From Paenibacillus_AA sp045062745 (GTDB lineage Bacteria > Bacillota > Bacilli > Paenibacillales > NBRC-103111), in the NCBI RefSeq assembly GCF_045062745.1, contig NZ_JBJGED010000003.1, forward strand, positions 124,001 through 188,000: a stretch of 64,000 nt of DNA. Direction: 5' to 3'. The notes beneath the pieces are model-generated. The model ran no database searches and was not told the origin of the DNA. It worked only from the letters and a program-made list of their open reading frames with translations. The translations under genes and the position numbers were made by a program. Positions 54,054 through 62,126 of this stretch are shown piece after piece; position 1 is the first letter of the stretch; each line of letters begins with the position of its first letter.

Positions 54054-54545
54054 TTAGGAGTATCGATTTTGAATCGCTTCTTTAAATACTTTAATTGGTT
54101 GTTGATACTCGATCGGTTTATAAATTAATCGATTCAACCATTTCATTCTTGCAATAGGGTCCTTAAATTCTAAGCGAGTATCTGTTGTATGGATTGTTAT
54201 TTCTTTCATCGTCCCTAAGACACTTCTGCTGTTTGTTTTAGCTATCGTTATTTCAGATCCGTCTCTTAGATACAAATCAATTTGACTGCGCTTTATGCCT
54301 TCATTTATTAGATATGTAAGTAGGGTTGAACTAAATTTTTCTTTCAGCTTGGTTAACTGTGAACTCCTAACCCCATCAATGATCACACATAGGCGGCTTA
54401 AATCATTGATAAAAATGATATGTTTTCGGTTATTTAACGCATAAATATTAGCATGCCAGCTCAGAAGCGGAGACATTTCATCGATCTCGGAAGGAGTAGC
54501 TTTCATATCTTTCAATAAGGTTTGGGTTAGTCTTAAAACAAACAT
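54054..54545 (-). CDS. DUF6933-like protein
   Basis: A 163-residue soluble protein of unknown function, resembling DUF6933: MFVLRLTQTLLKDM at the start, then LSWHANIYALNNRKHIIFIN and a helical C-terminus. The start is set at 54545 (ATG) since AAAGGAA lies upstream on the minus strand. It is clearly AT-richer than surrounding genes, with different codon use, so it may be a recent arrival or a low-expression islet. Confidence 0.78.
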   Translation of the reverse strand: MFVLRLTQTLLKDMKATPSEIDEMSPLLSWHANIYALNNRKHIIFINDLSRLCVIIDGVRSSQLTKLKEKFSSTLLTYLINEGIKRSQIDLYLRDGSEITIAKTNSRSVLGTMKEITIHTTDTRLEFKDPIARMKWLNRLIYKPIEYQQPIKVFKEAIQNRYS

Positions 54546-54604
54546 GTTTTTATTCCTTTCTAGACTCACCGCTATAGGGCAAGCTATACGGTGTTATAGG
54601 ATGG

Positions 54605-55129
54605 CTACCTTAGTGATCTTGCTGGACTATTTATTCTCCATCCCTGTTCAGGTATATATTCGTATTCAATTTGAATCTCGCTCGGAGGGTGGCTATCGCC
54701 AAATACTGGGACTCTAAATTTATATTTTATTGTCTTCTCATCCCTACTCGCGATCGTCCCATTGGCTCTTGACCAATCGTTCAATGAACCCCAACCAACG
54801 CTCTGATAAGACAGTCTGTTGTTATCTACTACCACCACTGACTCGATCAACTTCTTCGTTATATCAGGAGTAAACGTCTCTTCGAGGTATTCATACATTT
54901 CCTCATAAGTATCTAGGTCCGAACAAAAATAGTAATATCCTTCCTGACTAGCCGGAGCCTTTCCCTGGTCACATTCACTACCACCGTCAATAAATGTACT
55001 CAAACGTTCTAGCCCTTCTGCTCTTAATTTTAAGGCGAGTTCTTCACTCAATTCGGGTACGGACTGATTTTGATCGGTGCCGCCCACCAGATTATGTAAA
55101 AGTAATAGAAGGATTATGAATATGTTCAT
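54605..55129 (-). CDS. IseA-like (DL-endopeptidase inhibitor) protein
   Basis: A 174-residue exported protein. A hydrophobic N-terminal segment (about 1-20) is followed by a region with the IseA pattern: LDTYEEMYEYLEETFTPDIT, a Trp-Ser pair in GSLNDWSRANG, and FRVPVFGDSH near the end. IseA proteins of Bacillus inhibit cell-wall DL-endopeptidases; this assignment is by recognition. The start is ATG 55129, with GGGTGATC just upstream. The same AT-rich composition as the preceding gene suggests a shared islet. Confidence 0.72.
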   Translation of the reverse strand: MNIFIILLLLLHNLVGGTDQNQSVPELSEELALKLRAEGLERLSTFIDGGSECDQGKAPASQEGYYYFCSDLDTYEEMYEYLEETFTPDITKKLIESVVVVDNNRLSYQSVGWGSLNDWSRANGTIASRDEKTIKYKFRVPVFGDSHPPSEIQIEYEYIPEQGWRINSPARSLR

Positions 55130-55224
55130 ATAGATCACCCTTTATGCGACATTTGGTCACCAGTTATTTCACATACGGATCTTTCTTCCACCTCCTTCCA
55201 TTCTATCACCAGTTGATCCTAATA

Positions 55225-55410
55225 GGAGTGGGAATTTCTCCCTCATTTTCATTCGATTCAAGCGAGTGGAGGCATTGGAAGGGGAAAAGCTCCCTCTTTT
55301 TTGGCCATTTTCGCTGATTTAGGGCTATATTCGAGGAAATAGAAGGGAGATTTTCCCTCTCGCCCCCCACTAAATCGACCGGGCCTCGAAAAGAGAGGGA
55401 GAAAATCCCC
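55225..55410. repeat. Dispersed palindromic intergenic repeat, copy B
   Basis: Matches copy A (23703-23890) in order: GGGAATTTCTCCCTC (about 55230-55244), then TTTTC and TTCGATTCAAGC, then GGGGAAAAGCTCCCTC followed by six T (55281-55302), then GGGAGATTTTCCCTC (55345-55359) and GAGAGGGAGAAAATCCCC. It lies in the 55130-55602 gap. Confidence 0.65.
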
Positions 55411-55467
55411 TTCGTTATTTCGTCAGTTCCTTCGGCTTTAGCACACCAGCCAACACAGCAGTTAGCT

Positions 55468-55542
55468 CATCAGTCAGCACATCAGTCAGCGCATCAGTCA
55501 GACACATCAGTCAGACACATCAGTCAGCGCATCAGCCGAGCA
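55468..55542. repeat. Short tandem repeat of a 12-13 base unit
   Basis: Six tandem copies of CATCAGTCAGCA/CATCAGTCAGACA-like units, with no spacers. It is non-coding here. Confidence 0.8.
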
Positions 55543-55602
55543 CAAGAACCAGTACTTCGCCCGACTATCTCAGCCCGTGCATTTGTTACCTACCGCCGGT
55601 GC

Positions 55603-56385
55603 CTACTCGCGAAACAGCTCCTCCAGCATCCCCTCCCGATTGTTCAAAAACTGCCGGGTCAGTTGGTAATGCTCGGTTTCCTCCAGGCTCACCCGCTCGA
55701 TCCCCTTGGAAGTCAGCTGATAAATGATCGCATCCGGATAGGCCATCAGGATCGGGGAGTGGGTGGAGATGATGAATTGCGAGCGATTCCGGATCAGGTC
55801 ATGGATGCGGGCGAGCATGGACAATTGGCGGAACGGGGACAGCGCCGCCTCCGGCTCGTCCATCACGTACAGGCCGTCGCCCCGGAACCGGTTCATGAAC
55901 GCAGCGAAAAACGACTCGCCGTGGGACTGCTCGTGCAGGGACTTGCCGCCGAAGCTCTGAATGATTTTCGGGCCACCCCCGGGCTCGCGATCGAGCTCCT
56001 CGATGTTGCTCGCGAGGTTATAGTAGCTTTCGGCGCGGAAGAAGAACCCGTCCCTCGGTCGAAGCGCCCCCCGCACCAGACGCAGATGCCGATGGAGCTC
56101 GGAGTGGGAGGCATACGTCGAGAAGGCGAAGTTCTGGCTGCCGCCCTCCGGATTGAAGCCCCAAGCGACAGCAAGCCCCTCCAGCAGCGTGGACTTGCCC
56201 ATGCCGTTCTCGCCTACTATATACGTAACCTTGGGGTGAAGCTCCAAGGTGTCCAACTCGCGGAGCGCAGGGAGGTGGTACGGGAACTGCTCGAAGGACG
56301 GGACTTCGTCCCTCAAGAGTTGCACGGAACGCAGATATCCGGTCGCGGTCGATGGGAAACGGTTCATGCGGTTTATGCGGCTCAT
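55603..56385 (-). CDS. AAA ATPase with ABC-like motifs (COG3910-like)
   Basis: A 260-residue P-loop ATPase. Walker A GENGMGKST is near residue 58, the ABC-like signature region SHGESF and Walker B GLYVMDEPEAALSP are near 165-190, and the switch His lies in STHSPIL. Small AAA_23/COG3910 predicted ATPases are cytosolic and mostly uncharacterised. The start is ATG 56385, with GGGGGTAAAG 8 bases upstream. No operon partner is seen. Confidence 0.88.
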   Translation of the reverse strand: MSRINRMNRFPSTATGYLRSVQLLRDEVPSFEQFPYHLPALRELDTLELHPKVTYIVGENGMGKSTLLEGLAVAWGFNPEGGSQNFAFSTYASHSELHRHLRLVRGALRPRDGFFFRAESYYNLASNIEELDREPGGGPKIIQSFGGKSLHEQSHGESFFAAFMNRFRGDGLYVMDEPEAALSPFRQLSMLARIHDLIRNRSQFIISTHSPILMAYPDAIIYQLTSKGIERVSLEETEHYQLTRQFLNNREGMLEELFRE

Positions 56386-56480
56386 TCCACTTTACCCCCT
56401 TTCATTTACAATAGCATTTTAGTTGCGGGATTCAAAAGCATTCGCTACATTGAAATTAAAAGGATCGAAGGAGTGAACCG

Positions 56481-57248
56481 ATGGCATCCGATAAAAAGTC
56501 CGCCGCACGTATTCTTCGAACCGTACTGGCTGCCAATATGGCATGTGTGGAAGACGATTTCTTGTCCGATCGAGTTATCGTATGCGAGGCGGAGCTCCGG
56601 GAGGGGCGGTTCCGCTTCCCGATTCGCAAGCAGTCGTTAGGTGTAGCCACAATGGGAAGAGGCGCGGTCGTCACATGCAGTGCGGAGCGGCTCGACTGGG
56701 CGCGCGAACAGCTGGGCGGCTTGACGTGCGGAGAGCTGTTCTCGGCGCAGACGATTGCCCGGCTGGAGGAATATGTCACGCCAGACAGGCAGTTTATGGC
56801 GGGACCCGACCAGAAGTATGTGTGCTCGAGCGATGACCTGAAGCCGGTCCATATCCCGCAAGGGGTGACGCTCACTACTTACTATGGCGGAGAGATAACG
56901 GAACGGCTCTACGAGCATACCGAATTCCCTCATGCCTTGGCATTTCGGTTAGACGCCCTGCGACCGGATCGAATCGCAGTCGTGGCCGAGTGTGACGGCA
57001 CCCTCGTGGGGATAGCAGGAGCCTCGGAGGATTGCGAGCTCATGTGGCAGATCGGCGTCGACGTGAAGCCGGACTATCAAGGCAAGGGGATCGGCAAAGC
57101 GATCGTCGGGACATTGACCCGGGCTGTATTGGAGGCAGGTGTGACGCCGTACTACTCGACCGCACTTAGTAATCTCCAGTCCGGTCAATTGGCGATCAGC
57201 CTCGGCTACTGGCCGGCCTGGCTCGAGTTGTACGCGAGGGACCGGTGA
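56481..57248 (+). CDS. GNAT-family N-acetyltransferase
   Basis: A 255-residue GNAT-fold protein. The acetyl-CoA motif VKPDYQGKGIGKAIV is intact near the C-terminus (residues about 191-205). The N-terminal half (about 1-130) is a less conserved fold typical of longer GNATs. Substrate is unknown. AAGGAGTG precedes ATG 56481. It is divergent from the AAA ATPase gene and 88 bases upstream of fumC. Confidence 0.85.
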   Translation: MASDKKSAARILRTVLAANMACVEDDFLSDRVIVCEAELREGRFRFPIRKQSLGVATMGRGAVVTCSAERLDWAREQLGGLTCGELFSAQTIARLEEYVTPDRQFMAGPDQKYVCSSDDLKPVHIPQGVTLTTYYGGEITERLYEHTEFPHALAFRLDALRPDRIAVVAECDGTLVGIAGASEDCELMWQIGVDVKPDYQGKGIGKAIVGTLTRAVLEAGVTPYYSTALSNLQSGQLAISLGYWPAWLELYARDR

Positions 57249-57336
57249 GTATCAGCCTCCTCGCTCGTTTGTCACCGGTCCGATTGGGGTAATCTATGGA
57301 AATCAACCAATTTTATGGACACATGGAGGGACTGCT

Positions 57337-58725
57337 ATGGACTACCGGATCGAGCACGACACGATGGGCGAAGTCCGCGTGCCCGCGGACAAGCTGTGGG
57401 GCGCGCAGACGGAACGCAGCCGCAACAACTTCCGCATCGGCACGGAACGGATGCCGATCGAGGTCATCCACGCGCTGGCTCGGCTGAAGAAGGCGGCGGC
57501 GCTCGCCAATCGGCAGCTCGGCAAGCTCCAGGAGGAGAAGGCGGCGGCGATCGCCGCTTCCGCCGACGAGGTGATCGCCGGGCGATGGGACGATGAGTTC
57601 CCGCTCGTCGTCTGGCAAACAGGCAGCGGGACACAGACGAACATGAACGTGAACGAGGTGATCGCGCGTCTGGCGAATCAGCGGTTAGAGGGAGCGGGCA
57701 GCGAGGCGCGCATCCACCCGAACGACGACGTCAACCGCTCGCAGAGCTCGAACGACACGTTTCCCACGGCGATGCACGTGGCCGGCGTGCTCGCCGCCCG
57801 GCAGCGGCTCTTGCCGGCGCTGGCCGAGCTCGAGCGCACGCTCGAGCGCAAGGTCGCGGCGTTCGCCGACATCGTCAAGATCGGGCGCACCCACCTGCAG
57901 GACGCCACCCCGCTCACCCTCGGGCAGGAGGTGAGCGGGTGGCTCGCCATGGTGCGCAAGAGCGGGGCGATGCTGCGCCAGAGCTTGCACGGCCTGTACG
58001 AGCTCGCCGTCGGCGGCACCGCGGTGGGGACGGGGCTGAACGCCCATCCCCGCTTCGGGGAGCTCGCGGCGGCGGAGCTGGCCCGCGAGACAGGAGAGCC
58101 GTTCGTCAGCGCGGAGAACAAGTTCCACGCGCTGACGAGCCACGACCAGCTCGTGTTCGCGCACGGGGCGCTCAAGGCGCTGGCCGCAGATCTGATGAAG
58201 ATCGCGAACGACGTGCGCTGGCTCTCGAGCGGGCCCCGCTGCGGCATCGGCGAGCTGACGATCCCGGAGAACGAGCCGGGCAGCTCGATCATGCCCGGCA
58301 AGGTGAACCCGACGCAGAGCGAAGCGATGACGATGGTCGCCTGCCAGGTGATGGGCAACGATGCGACGATCGGCTTCGCGGCGAGCCAGGGCAACTTCGA
58401 GCTGAACGTGTTCAAGCCGGTCATCATCCACGCCTTCCTGCAGTCGGTGCGCCTGCTCGCCGATGCCGCCGACTCGTTCCGTTTGAACTCTCTCGACGGC
58501 ATGGAGGCGAACCGCGAAGTCATTCGCCGCTACCTGGACGAGTCGCTTATGCTCGTCACGGCGCTGAACCCGCACATCGGCTACGAGAACGCGGCGAAGA
58601 TCGCCAAGAAGGCGCACCGCGAGCAGCTCACGCTGCGCGAGGCGGCGGTGCAGAGCGGCTTGCTCACGGCCGAGCAATTCGACGCGGTGGTGCGGCCGGA
58701 GGAGATGATCCACCCGAAGGAGTAG
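57337..58725 (+). CDS. fumC: Class II fumarate hydratase
   Basis: A 462-residue fumarase C, converting fumarate to malate in the TCA cycle; cytoplasmic homotetramer. Family motifs are clear: GSGTQTNMNVNEVIA, SSNDTFPTAMH, GRTHLQDATPL with the active-site His, and the signature GSSIMPGKVNP near residue 314. Length is normal. GGAGGGACTGCT sits directly before ATG 57337. It ends just before the operator and promoter of the AraR-like gene. Confidence 0.96.
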   Translation: MDYRIEHDTMGEVRVPADKLWGAQTERSRNNFRIGTERMPIEVIHALARLKKAAALANRQLGKLQEEKAAAIAASADEVIAGRWDDEFPLVVWQTGSGTQTNMNVNEVIARLANQRLEGAGSEARIHPNDDVNRSQSSNDTFPTAMHVAGVLAARQRLLPALAELERTLERKVAAFADIVKIGRTHLQDATPLTLGQEVSGWLAMVRKSGAMLRQSLHGLYELAVGGTAVGTGLNAHPRFGELAAAELARETGEPFVSAENKFHALTSHDQLVFAHGALKALAADLMKIANDVRWLSSGPRCGIGELTIPENEPGSSIMPGKVNPTQSEAMTMVACQVMGNDATIGFAASQGNFELNVFKPVIIHAFLQSVRLLADAADSFRLNSLDGMEANREVIRRYLDESLMLVTALNPHIGYENAAKIAKKAHREQLTLREAAVQSGLLTAEQFDAVVRPEEMIHPKE

Positions 58726-58730
58726 CCGGG

Positions 58731-58764
58731 TTGTACATACAACTGAGAAGCGCTGTGCTATAAT
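58731..58764 (+). promoter_or_regulatory. Extended -10 promoter with AraR-like operator
   Basis: TTGTACATACAA (58731-58742) differs by one base from the AraR-type core TTGTACGTACAA. It overlaps the -35 region of TGC-TATAAT (58756-58764), an extended -10. Its target is probably the AraR-like gene at 58864, so autoregulation is likely. Confidence 0.6.
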
Positions 58765-58775
58765 GGTTCACAGCA

Positions 58776-58812
58776 GGGAAGGGCCGCCTGATCTCATGGC
58801 GGCCCTCCCTCT
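58776..58812 (+). terminator. Strong hairpin between fumC and the AraR-like gene
   Basis: GGGAAGGGCCGCC (58776-58788) pairs with GGCGGCCCTCCC (58798-58809) and TCTTGG follows. It may end fumC transcription, or lie in the leader of the next gene since it is downstream of that promoter. Confidence 0.5.
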
Positions 58813-58863
58813 TGGCAGAAATTCCAATATTCCAAGAATGTAGCATGAGGTGCCGATTCCGAC

Positions 58864-59970
58864 ATGGCTTCCGAATTCAAAGTGACACCCAAATATATGC
58901 AGCTGAAGCATGAGATCCTCGCCTGGTTCGACGCAGGCCGGTACCGGGCGGGAGATCAAATGCCAACCGAACACGAGATCGCCGAACAATACGGCGTGAG
59001 CCGGCAAACCGTCCGCCAGACGTTCGGCGAGCTGGAGCGGGAAGGCCGTATCCATCGCGTGCAGGGCAAGGGCACCTTCGTCTCGGCACCGCCCGCAGCT
59101 CCTGCGCTCGAAGGTCCAGCAGCCGTGAAGACAGTAGGGCTCGTGACTACGTATATCTCCGATTATATTTTTCCCCACATCGTACGAGGGGCGGAAGCGG
59201 TGCTCCGGGAGCGCGGCTACCGGATGCTCCTCTCCAGTACGGACAACGACAAACGCGAAGAGAAGCTGAGCCTGGAGCAAATGAGGAGCGAGCCGCTCAG
59301 CGGCCTGATCGTCGAGCCGACGCGCAGCGCCGAGGGCAATTCGAATCTGGGCCTGTATTTGGCGATGGACTATAACCGAATCCCCTATGTCATGATCAAT
59401 GAGCGTTACCCCGAGCTGAGCTGTCCGGTGATCAAGGTGAACGACGAGGGGGGAACGTTCCAAGCGACGGACCACTTGATCCGTCTCGGCCATCGGCGGT
59501 TGGCCGGCTTCTTCAAGGTTGACGACCTGCAGGGCGTTAACCGGCTGAAGGGGTTTCTACGCGCCCACCAGGAGCACGGAGTCGCTCTCGCGCCGGAAGC
59601 CGTCGTCCACTACACGACGGAGACGAAGGCGCACGAGCCGTACCGGGCGGCCATGGCGCTGCTGGAACGGCCAGACCGGCCGACCGCCTTTGTCTGCTAC
59701 AACGACGAGCTGGCGGTCAAGCTGCTCGAGGCGATTCGCCAAGCCGGGCTTCGCGTGCCGGAGCAAGTGTCGATCGTCGGCTTCGACGATTCCGCCTACG
59801 CGACCGCGACGGAAGTGAAGCTCACGACACTGACGCACCCGAAGTTCGAGATGGGCGCCTTGGCGGCCGAGTGGATAATCGGCATGATCGAAGGACGGCC
59901 GCTTGCGCAGCTCGAGCATATTTTCGAGCCGGAGCTGATCGTCCGAGATTCCACCTCCGAACCGTTGTGA
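58864..59970 (+). CDS. AraR-like GntR/LacI hybrid regulator
   Basis: A 368-residue repressor. The N-terminal GntR winged helix (MPTEHEIAEQYGVSRQTVRQ and HRVQGKGTFVS) is joined to a LacI-type periplasmic-binding-like domain (about 90-368; SIVGFDDSAYATATEVKLTT). This is the AraR architecture of Bacillus, where arabinose is the inducer. No arabinose catabolic genes are adjacent, so the inducer here is open. GAGGTG lies about 10 bases before ATG 58864. Confidence 0.9.
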   Translation: MASEFKVTPKYMQLKHEILAWFDAGRYRAGDQMPTEHEIAEQYGVSRQTVRQTFGELEREGRIHRVQGKGTFVSAPPAAPALEGPAAVKTVGLVTTYISDYIFPHIVRGAEAVLRERGYRMLLSSTDNDKREEKLSLEQMRSEPLSGLIVEPTRSAEGNSNLGLYLAMDYNRIPYVMINERYPELSCPVIKVNDEGGTFQATDHLIRLGHRRLAGFFKVDDLQGVNRLKGFLRAHQEHGVALAPEAVVHYTTETKAHEPYRAAMALLERPDRPTAFVCYNDELAVKLLEAIRQAGLRVPEQVSIVGFDDSAYATATEVKLTTLTHPKFEMGALAAEWIIGMIEGRPLAQLEHIFEPELIVRDSTSEPL

Positions 59971-60098
59971 AAGGAAATTACATTCCATCCAAAAAATTAG
60001 CGATGCTTTTCGACGAATTGCCTATAGCGGAATTCCACCGGGTTGCGGACAATGGAGAATAGGAAGTGATCCAACAGTCAACCTAGGGGGTGGGTGCG

Positions 60099-61325
60099 AT
60101 GAAAAACGAATTGCAGCAATACGCGGAGAGCCGCTCGCAGGGCGGCCTGGAAATCGCCAAGTCTGTGGAACTGTTCCGACGGTATGCGTTCGTGGAGATG
60201 AGCTGCGTACGGGCGCTGGCCTACTGGTTCCTCCAGGAGCCGGATTGGGAGGTGAAGCTGCGGCTCGGCTACTTCCTGTTCGCGCATGCGGAGCGGGTGT
60301 TCGAGCTGCAGGGACGACTCGAGGAGATGCGGGGCGGGCATCGCGGCGTCAGCATCGAGCCGGCGCTCGAGCTCGTAGGCGAAGAGCTTGTGCAGGCGCC
60401 GGATCCGCAGAGCTTCTTGGCCGGACTGTCGCTCGTCGTGCTTCGACTGACGGACGCGTACCGGGAGCATCTCGCGGCGGCGGACCCGTCGGCCAACGCG
60501 ATGGAGATTCGCATTCTGCAGCGGCTCGAGCAGGACGCCGAGCGGGAGTGGAGGGTGATCGGCGACATCCGCAAGGCAGACACGCAGCCCAAGCGACTCG
60601 AGGTAGCGGAGTGGAACTTGTATATGGAAGGGCTGATCAAATCGGCAGGCGGGCTGAACGGGTGCAAGCCAAGAGTAGCCGGAACCGCCCATCGCCCGGT
60701 CTCTCCGCGCATAGCCTGGCCCACCCCGATCGTCTTCAACGACAGGTTGCACACAGCCGATCTGGGCACGTACGAGGAGAAGAAGACACTCCCGCTTCGC
60801 GAACGGTGCATCGGCGAATTCGAAGTGTATTTCAATGAATTGTATGCGGCCGCTTTGCTCGCCACGATCATCTACGACTCTTGGAAGCTCGAGGCGCCGA
60901 GGCAGTATTTTCTGGACATCGCGCATCACTTCTGGGACGAGGTGCGCCATGCCGAGTTCGGCGCGCTGCGCCTTCGCGAGCTGGGCGTCGAGCCGAGCAA
61001 GATCAACATGGTGCTGTTCGAGCGATCGCAAGCGATGCCGCTCCTGCACCGGCTGTGCTACTTGACGCTCGGCCTGGAAGTGTTCTTCATGCCGCGGAAG
61101 AGCGAGCGGGCCCGCTATTACGAGCAGGAGCGGGATTACCGGTCGCAGCTGTTCGCGGACGTCGATTGGTCCGAAGAGGTGAATCACGTCCGATACGGGA
61201 AGAAGTGGATCGACTACTTCCTGCGCGACGATGCGCGGTCGGTCGAGGACGTACAGGCGGAAGTCTCGCAATACCTGAGTGAATACCAGACGGCGACGCA
61301 GACGAGCCGGCAGGCGCCTTGGTGA
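60099..61325 (+). CDS. Ferritin-like DUF455-type putative diiron protein
   Basis: A 408-residue mostly helical protein. A ferritin-like four-helix bundle is suggested by paired motifs FAHAERVFELQ (residues about 63-73), GEFEVYFNELYAA (about 240-252) and FWDEVRHAEFG (about 280-290), the last carrying the Glu-x-x-His of diiron carboxylate proteins. The function of DUF455 proteins is unknown. GGGGGTGGG precedes ATG 60099. It is downstream of the AraR-like gene but separated by 128 bases. Confidence 0.75.
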   Translation: MKNELQQYAESRSQGGLEIAKSVELFRRYAFVEMSCVRALAYWFLQEPDWEVKLRLGYFLFAHAERVFELQGRLEEMRGGHRGVSIEPALELVGEELVQAPDPQSFLAGLSLVVLRLTDAYREHLAAADPSANAMEIRILQRLEQDAEREWRVIGDIRKADTQPKRLEVAEWNLYMEGLIKSAGGLNGCKPRVAGTAHRPVSPRIAWPTPIVFNDRLHTADLGTYEEKKTLPLRERCIGEFEVYFNELYAAALLATIIYDSWKLEAPRQYFLDIAHHFWDEVRHAEFGALRLRELGVEPSKINMVLFERSQAMPLLHRLCYLTLGLEVFFMPRKSERARYYEQERDYRSQLFADVDWSEEVNHVRYGKKWIDYFLRDDARSVEDVQAEVSQYLSEYQTATQTSRQAPW

Positions 61326-61347
61326 TGGGAATCGGTGAACTACCAAT

Positions 61348-61380
61348 AACCCGCCGGGTCATCCCCGGCGGGTTTGTTTT
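61348..61380 (+). terminator. Strong terminator after the diiron gene
   Basis: AACCCGCCGGG (61348-61358) pairs perfectly with CCCGGCGGGTT (61364-61374), followed by TGTTTTTT. Confidence 0.9.
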
Positions 61381-61390
61381 TTGGGCAGCG

Positions 61391-61969
61391 TCAACAATCA
61401 CCCTTGCACCTATTGTAGAACTCTTCCCCTTCACGGACACAGTCCAACATCGATTTTCCCGTCGCTCTGCAACTCAATACGACGCGCGCTTCGGTCACCC
61501 GGCAGACAGGTAACACGATGAAGCAGGGCAGATTCGGCGACACCGTATTCTTCCGCCGGAAGGCGAGTATCTCTCTTCTGAGCCTCCGGAAAGCGGCTAG
61601 TATCGCCGGACTCAGCTGATTGACAAGATTGCCGTTGATCGCTCGGAACGACGATCGGATACAGGAGGGTCTCGCTCTCTTTTTGCAACGACAACTCCCT
61701 GCCTTCTTGCACGGACATGCAGGTTTCTTCTTGCAAGCGCAGGCCGGTTTCGTCTTGCGATTGCATCCCGCCGATCTCGGCAATACGCTGCCGGATGAGA
61801 TGAGCAGAGGCTTCCCGTTCAGAGCGATTTGCAGTACTCCGTTCAGCCGGCCATTCGGGACTTGCTGCGTTTCCACCACGCTGATCTTCAATACGCCCAA
61901 CTTCGTCTTCACTGCGGCGCACGCTGTGAATCTCGCCGTATTCCCTACTTGTTTAAACAATACCGCCAC
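61391..61969 (-). CDS. Cysteine-rich basic protein, unknown
   Basis: A 192-residue protein of unknown function. An N-terminal beta-like part (about 1-65) is followed by a Cys/Lys-rich repeat (CACKKKPACPCKKAGSCRCKK, about residues 73-95), then a helical Arg-rich stretch and a C-terminal part ending with Cys. The repeat suggests metal or nucleic-acid binding, or a spore-coat-like role; none is proven. GTG 61969 has GGGAGGG upstream on the minus strand. The opposite strand has competing open frames, so confidence is moderate. Confidence 0.6.
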   Translation of the reverse strand: MAVLFKQVGNTARFTACAAVKTKLGVLKISVVETQQVPNGRLNGVLQIALNGKPLLISSGSVLPRSAGCNRKTKPACACKKKPACPCKKAGSCRCKKRARPSCIRSSFRAINGNLVNQLSPAILAAFRRLRREILAFRRKNTVSPNLPCFIVLPVCRVTEARVVLSCRATGKSMLDCVREGEEFYNRCKGDC

Positions 61970-62072
61970 GAAGCATCCCTCCCAAGTTCGTACTCCCTAG
62001 TAGTAGATGCGAGAGTGCTTCGTTTGGAAACGGGAAGTTGTCCAATAGAAAGCCTATATAAAGAAATGATAG

Positions 62073-62111
62073 AAAAAAGCTCCCACCACAAACTTTCGTT
62101 TGAGAGGGAGC
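62073..62111 (-). terminator. Terminator of hprK (minus strand)
   Basis: GCTCCC (62079-62084) pairs with GGGAGC (62106-62111), with inner CAAAC/GTTTG. The A-run 62073-62078 is a U-run on the minus strand. Confidence 0.85.
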
Positions 62112-62126
62112 CTTCCCTATGAGCTG

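Noticed and set aside
55468..55542. Possible CRISPR array
   Set aside because: Units of 12-13 bases follow each other without unique spacers, and no cas gene is present.
58731..58764. TTGTAC as the -35 box of the AraR-like promoter
   Set aside because: The gap to TATAAT is 22 bases; the extended -10 makes a -35 box unnecessary and TTGTACATACAA fits an operator better.
61620..62000. A plus-strand open frame opposite the Cys-rich gene
   Set aside because: No ribosome site, and the minus-strand frame has a good one plus a patterned Cys repeat.
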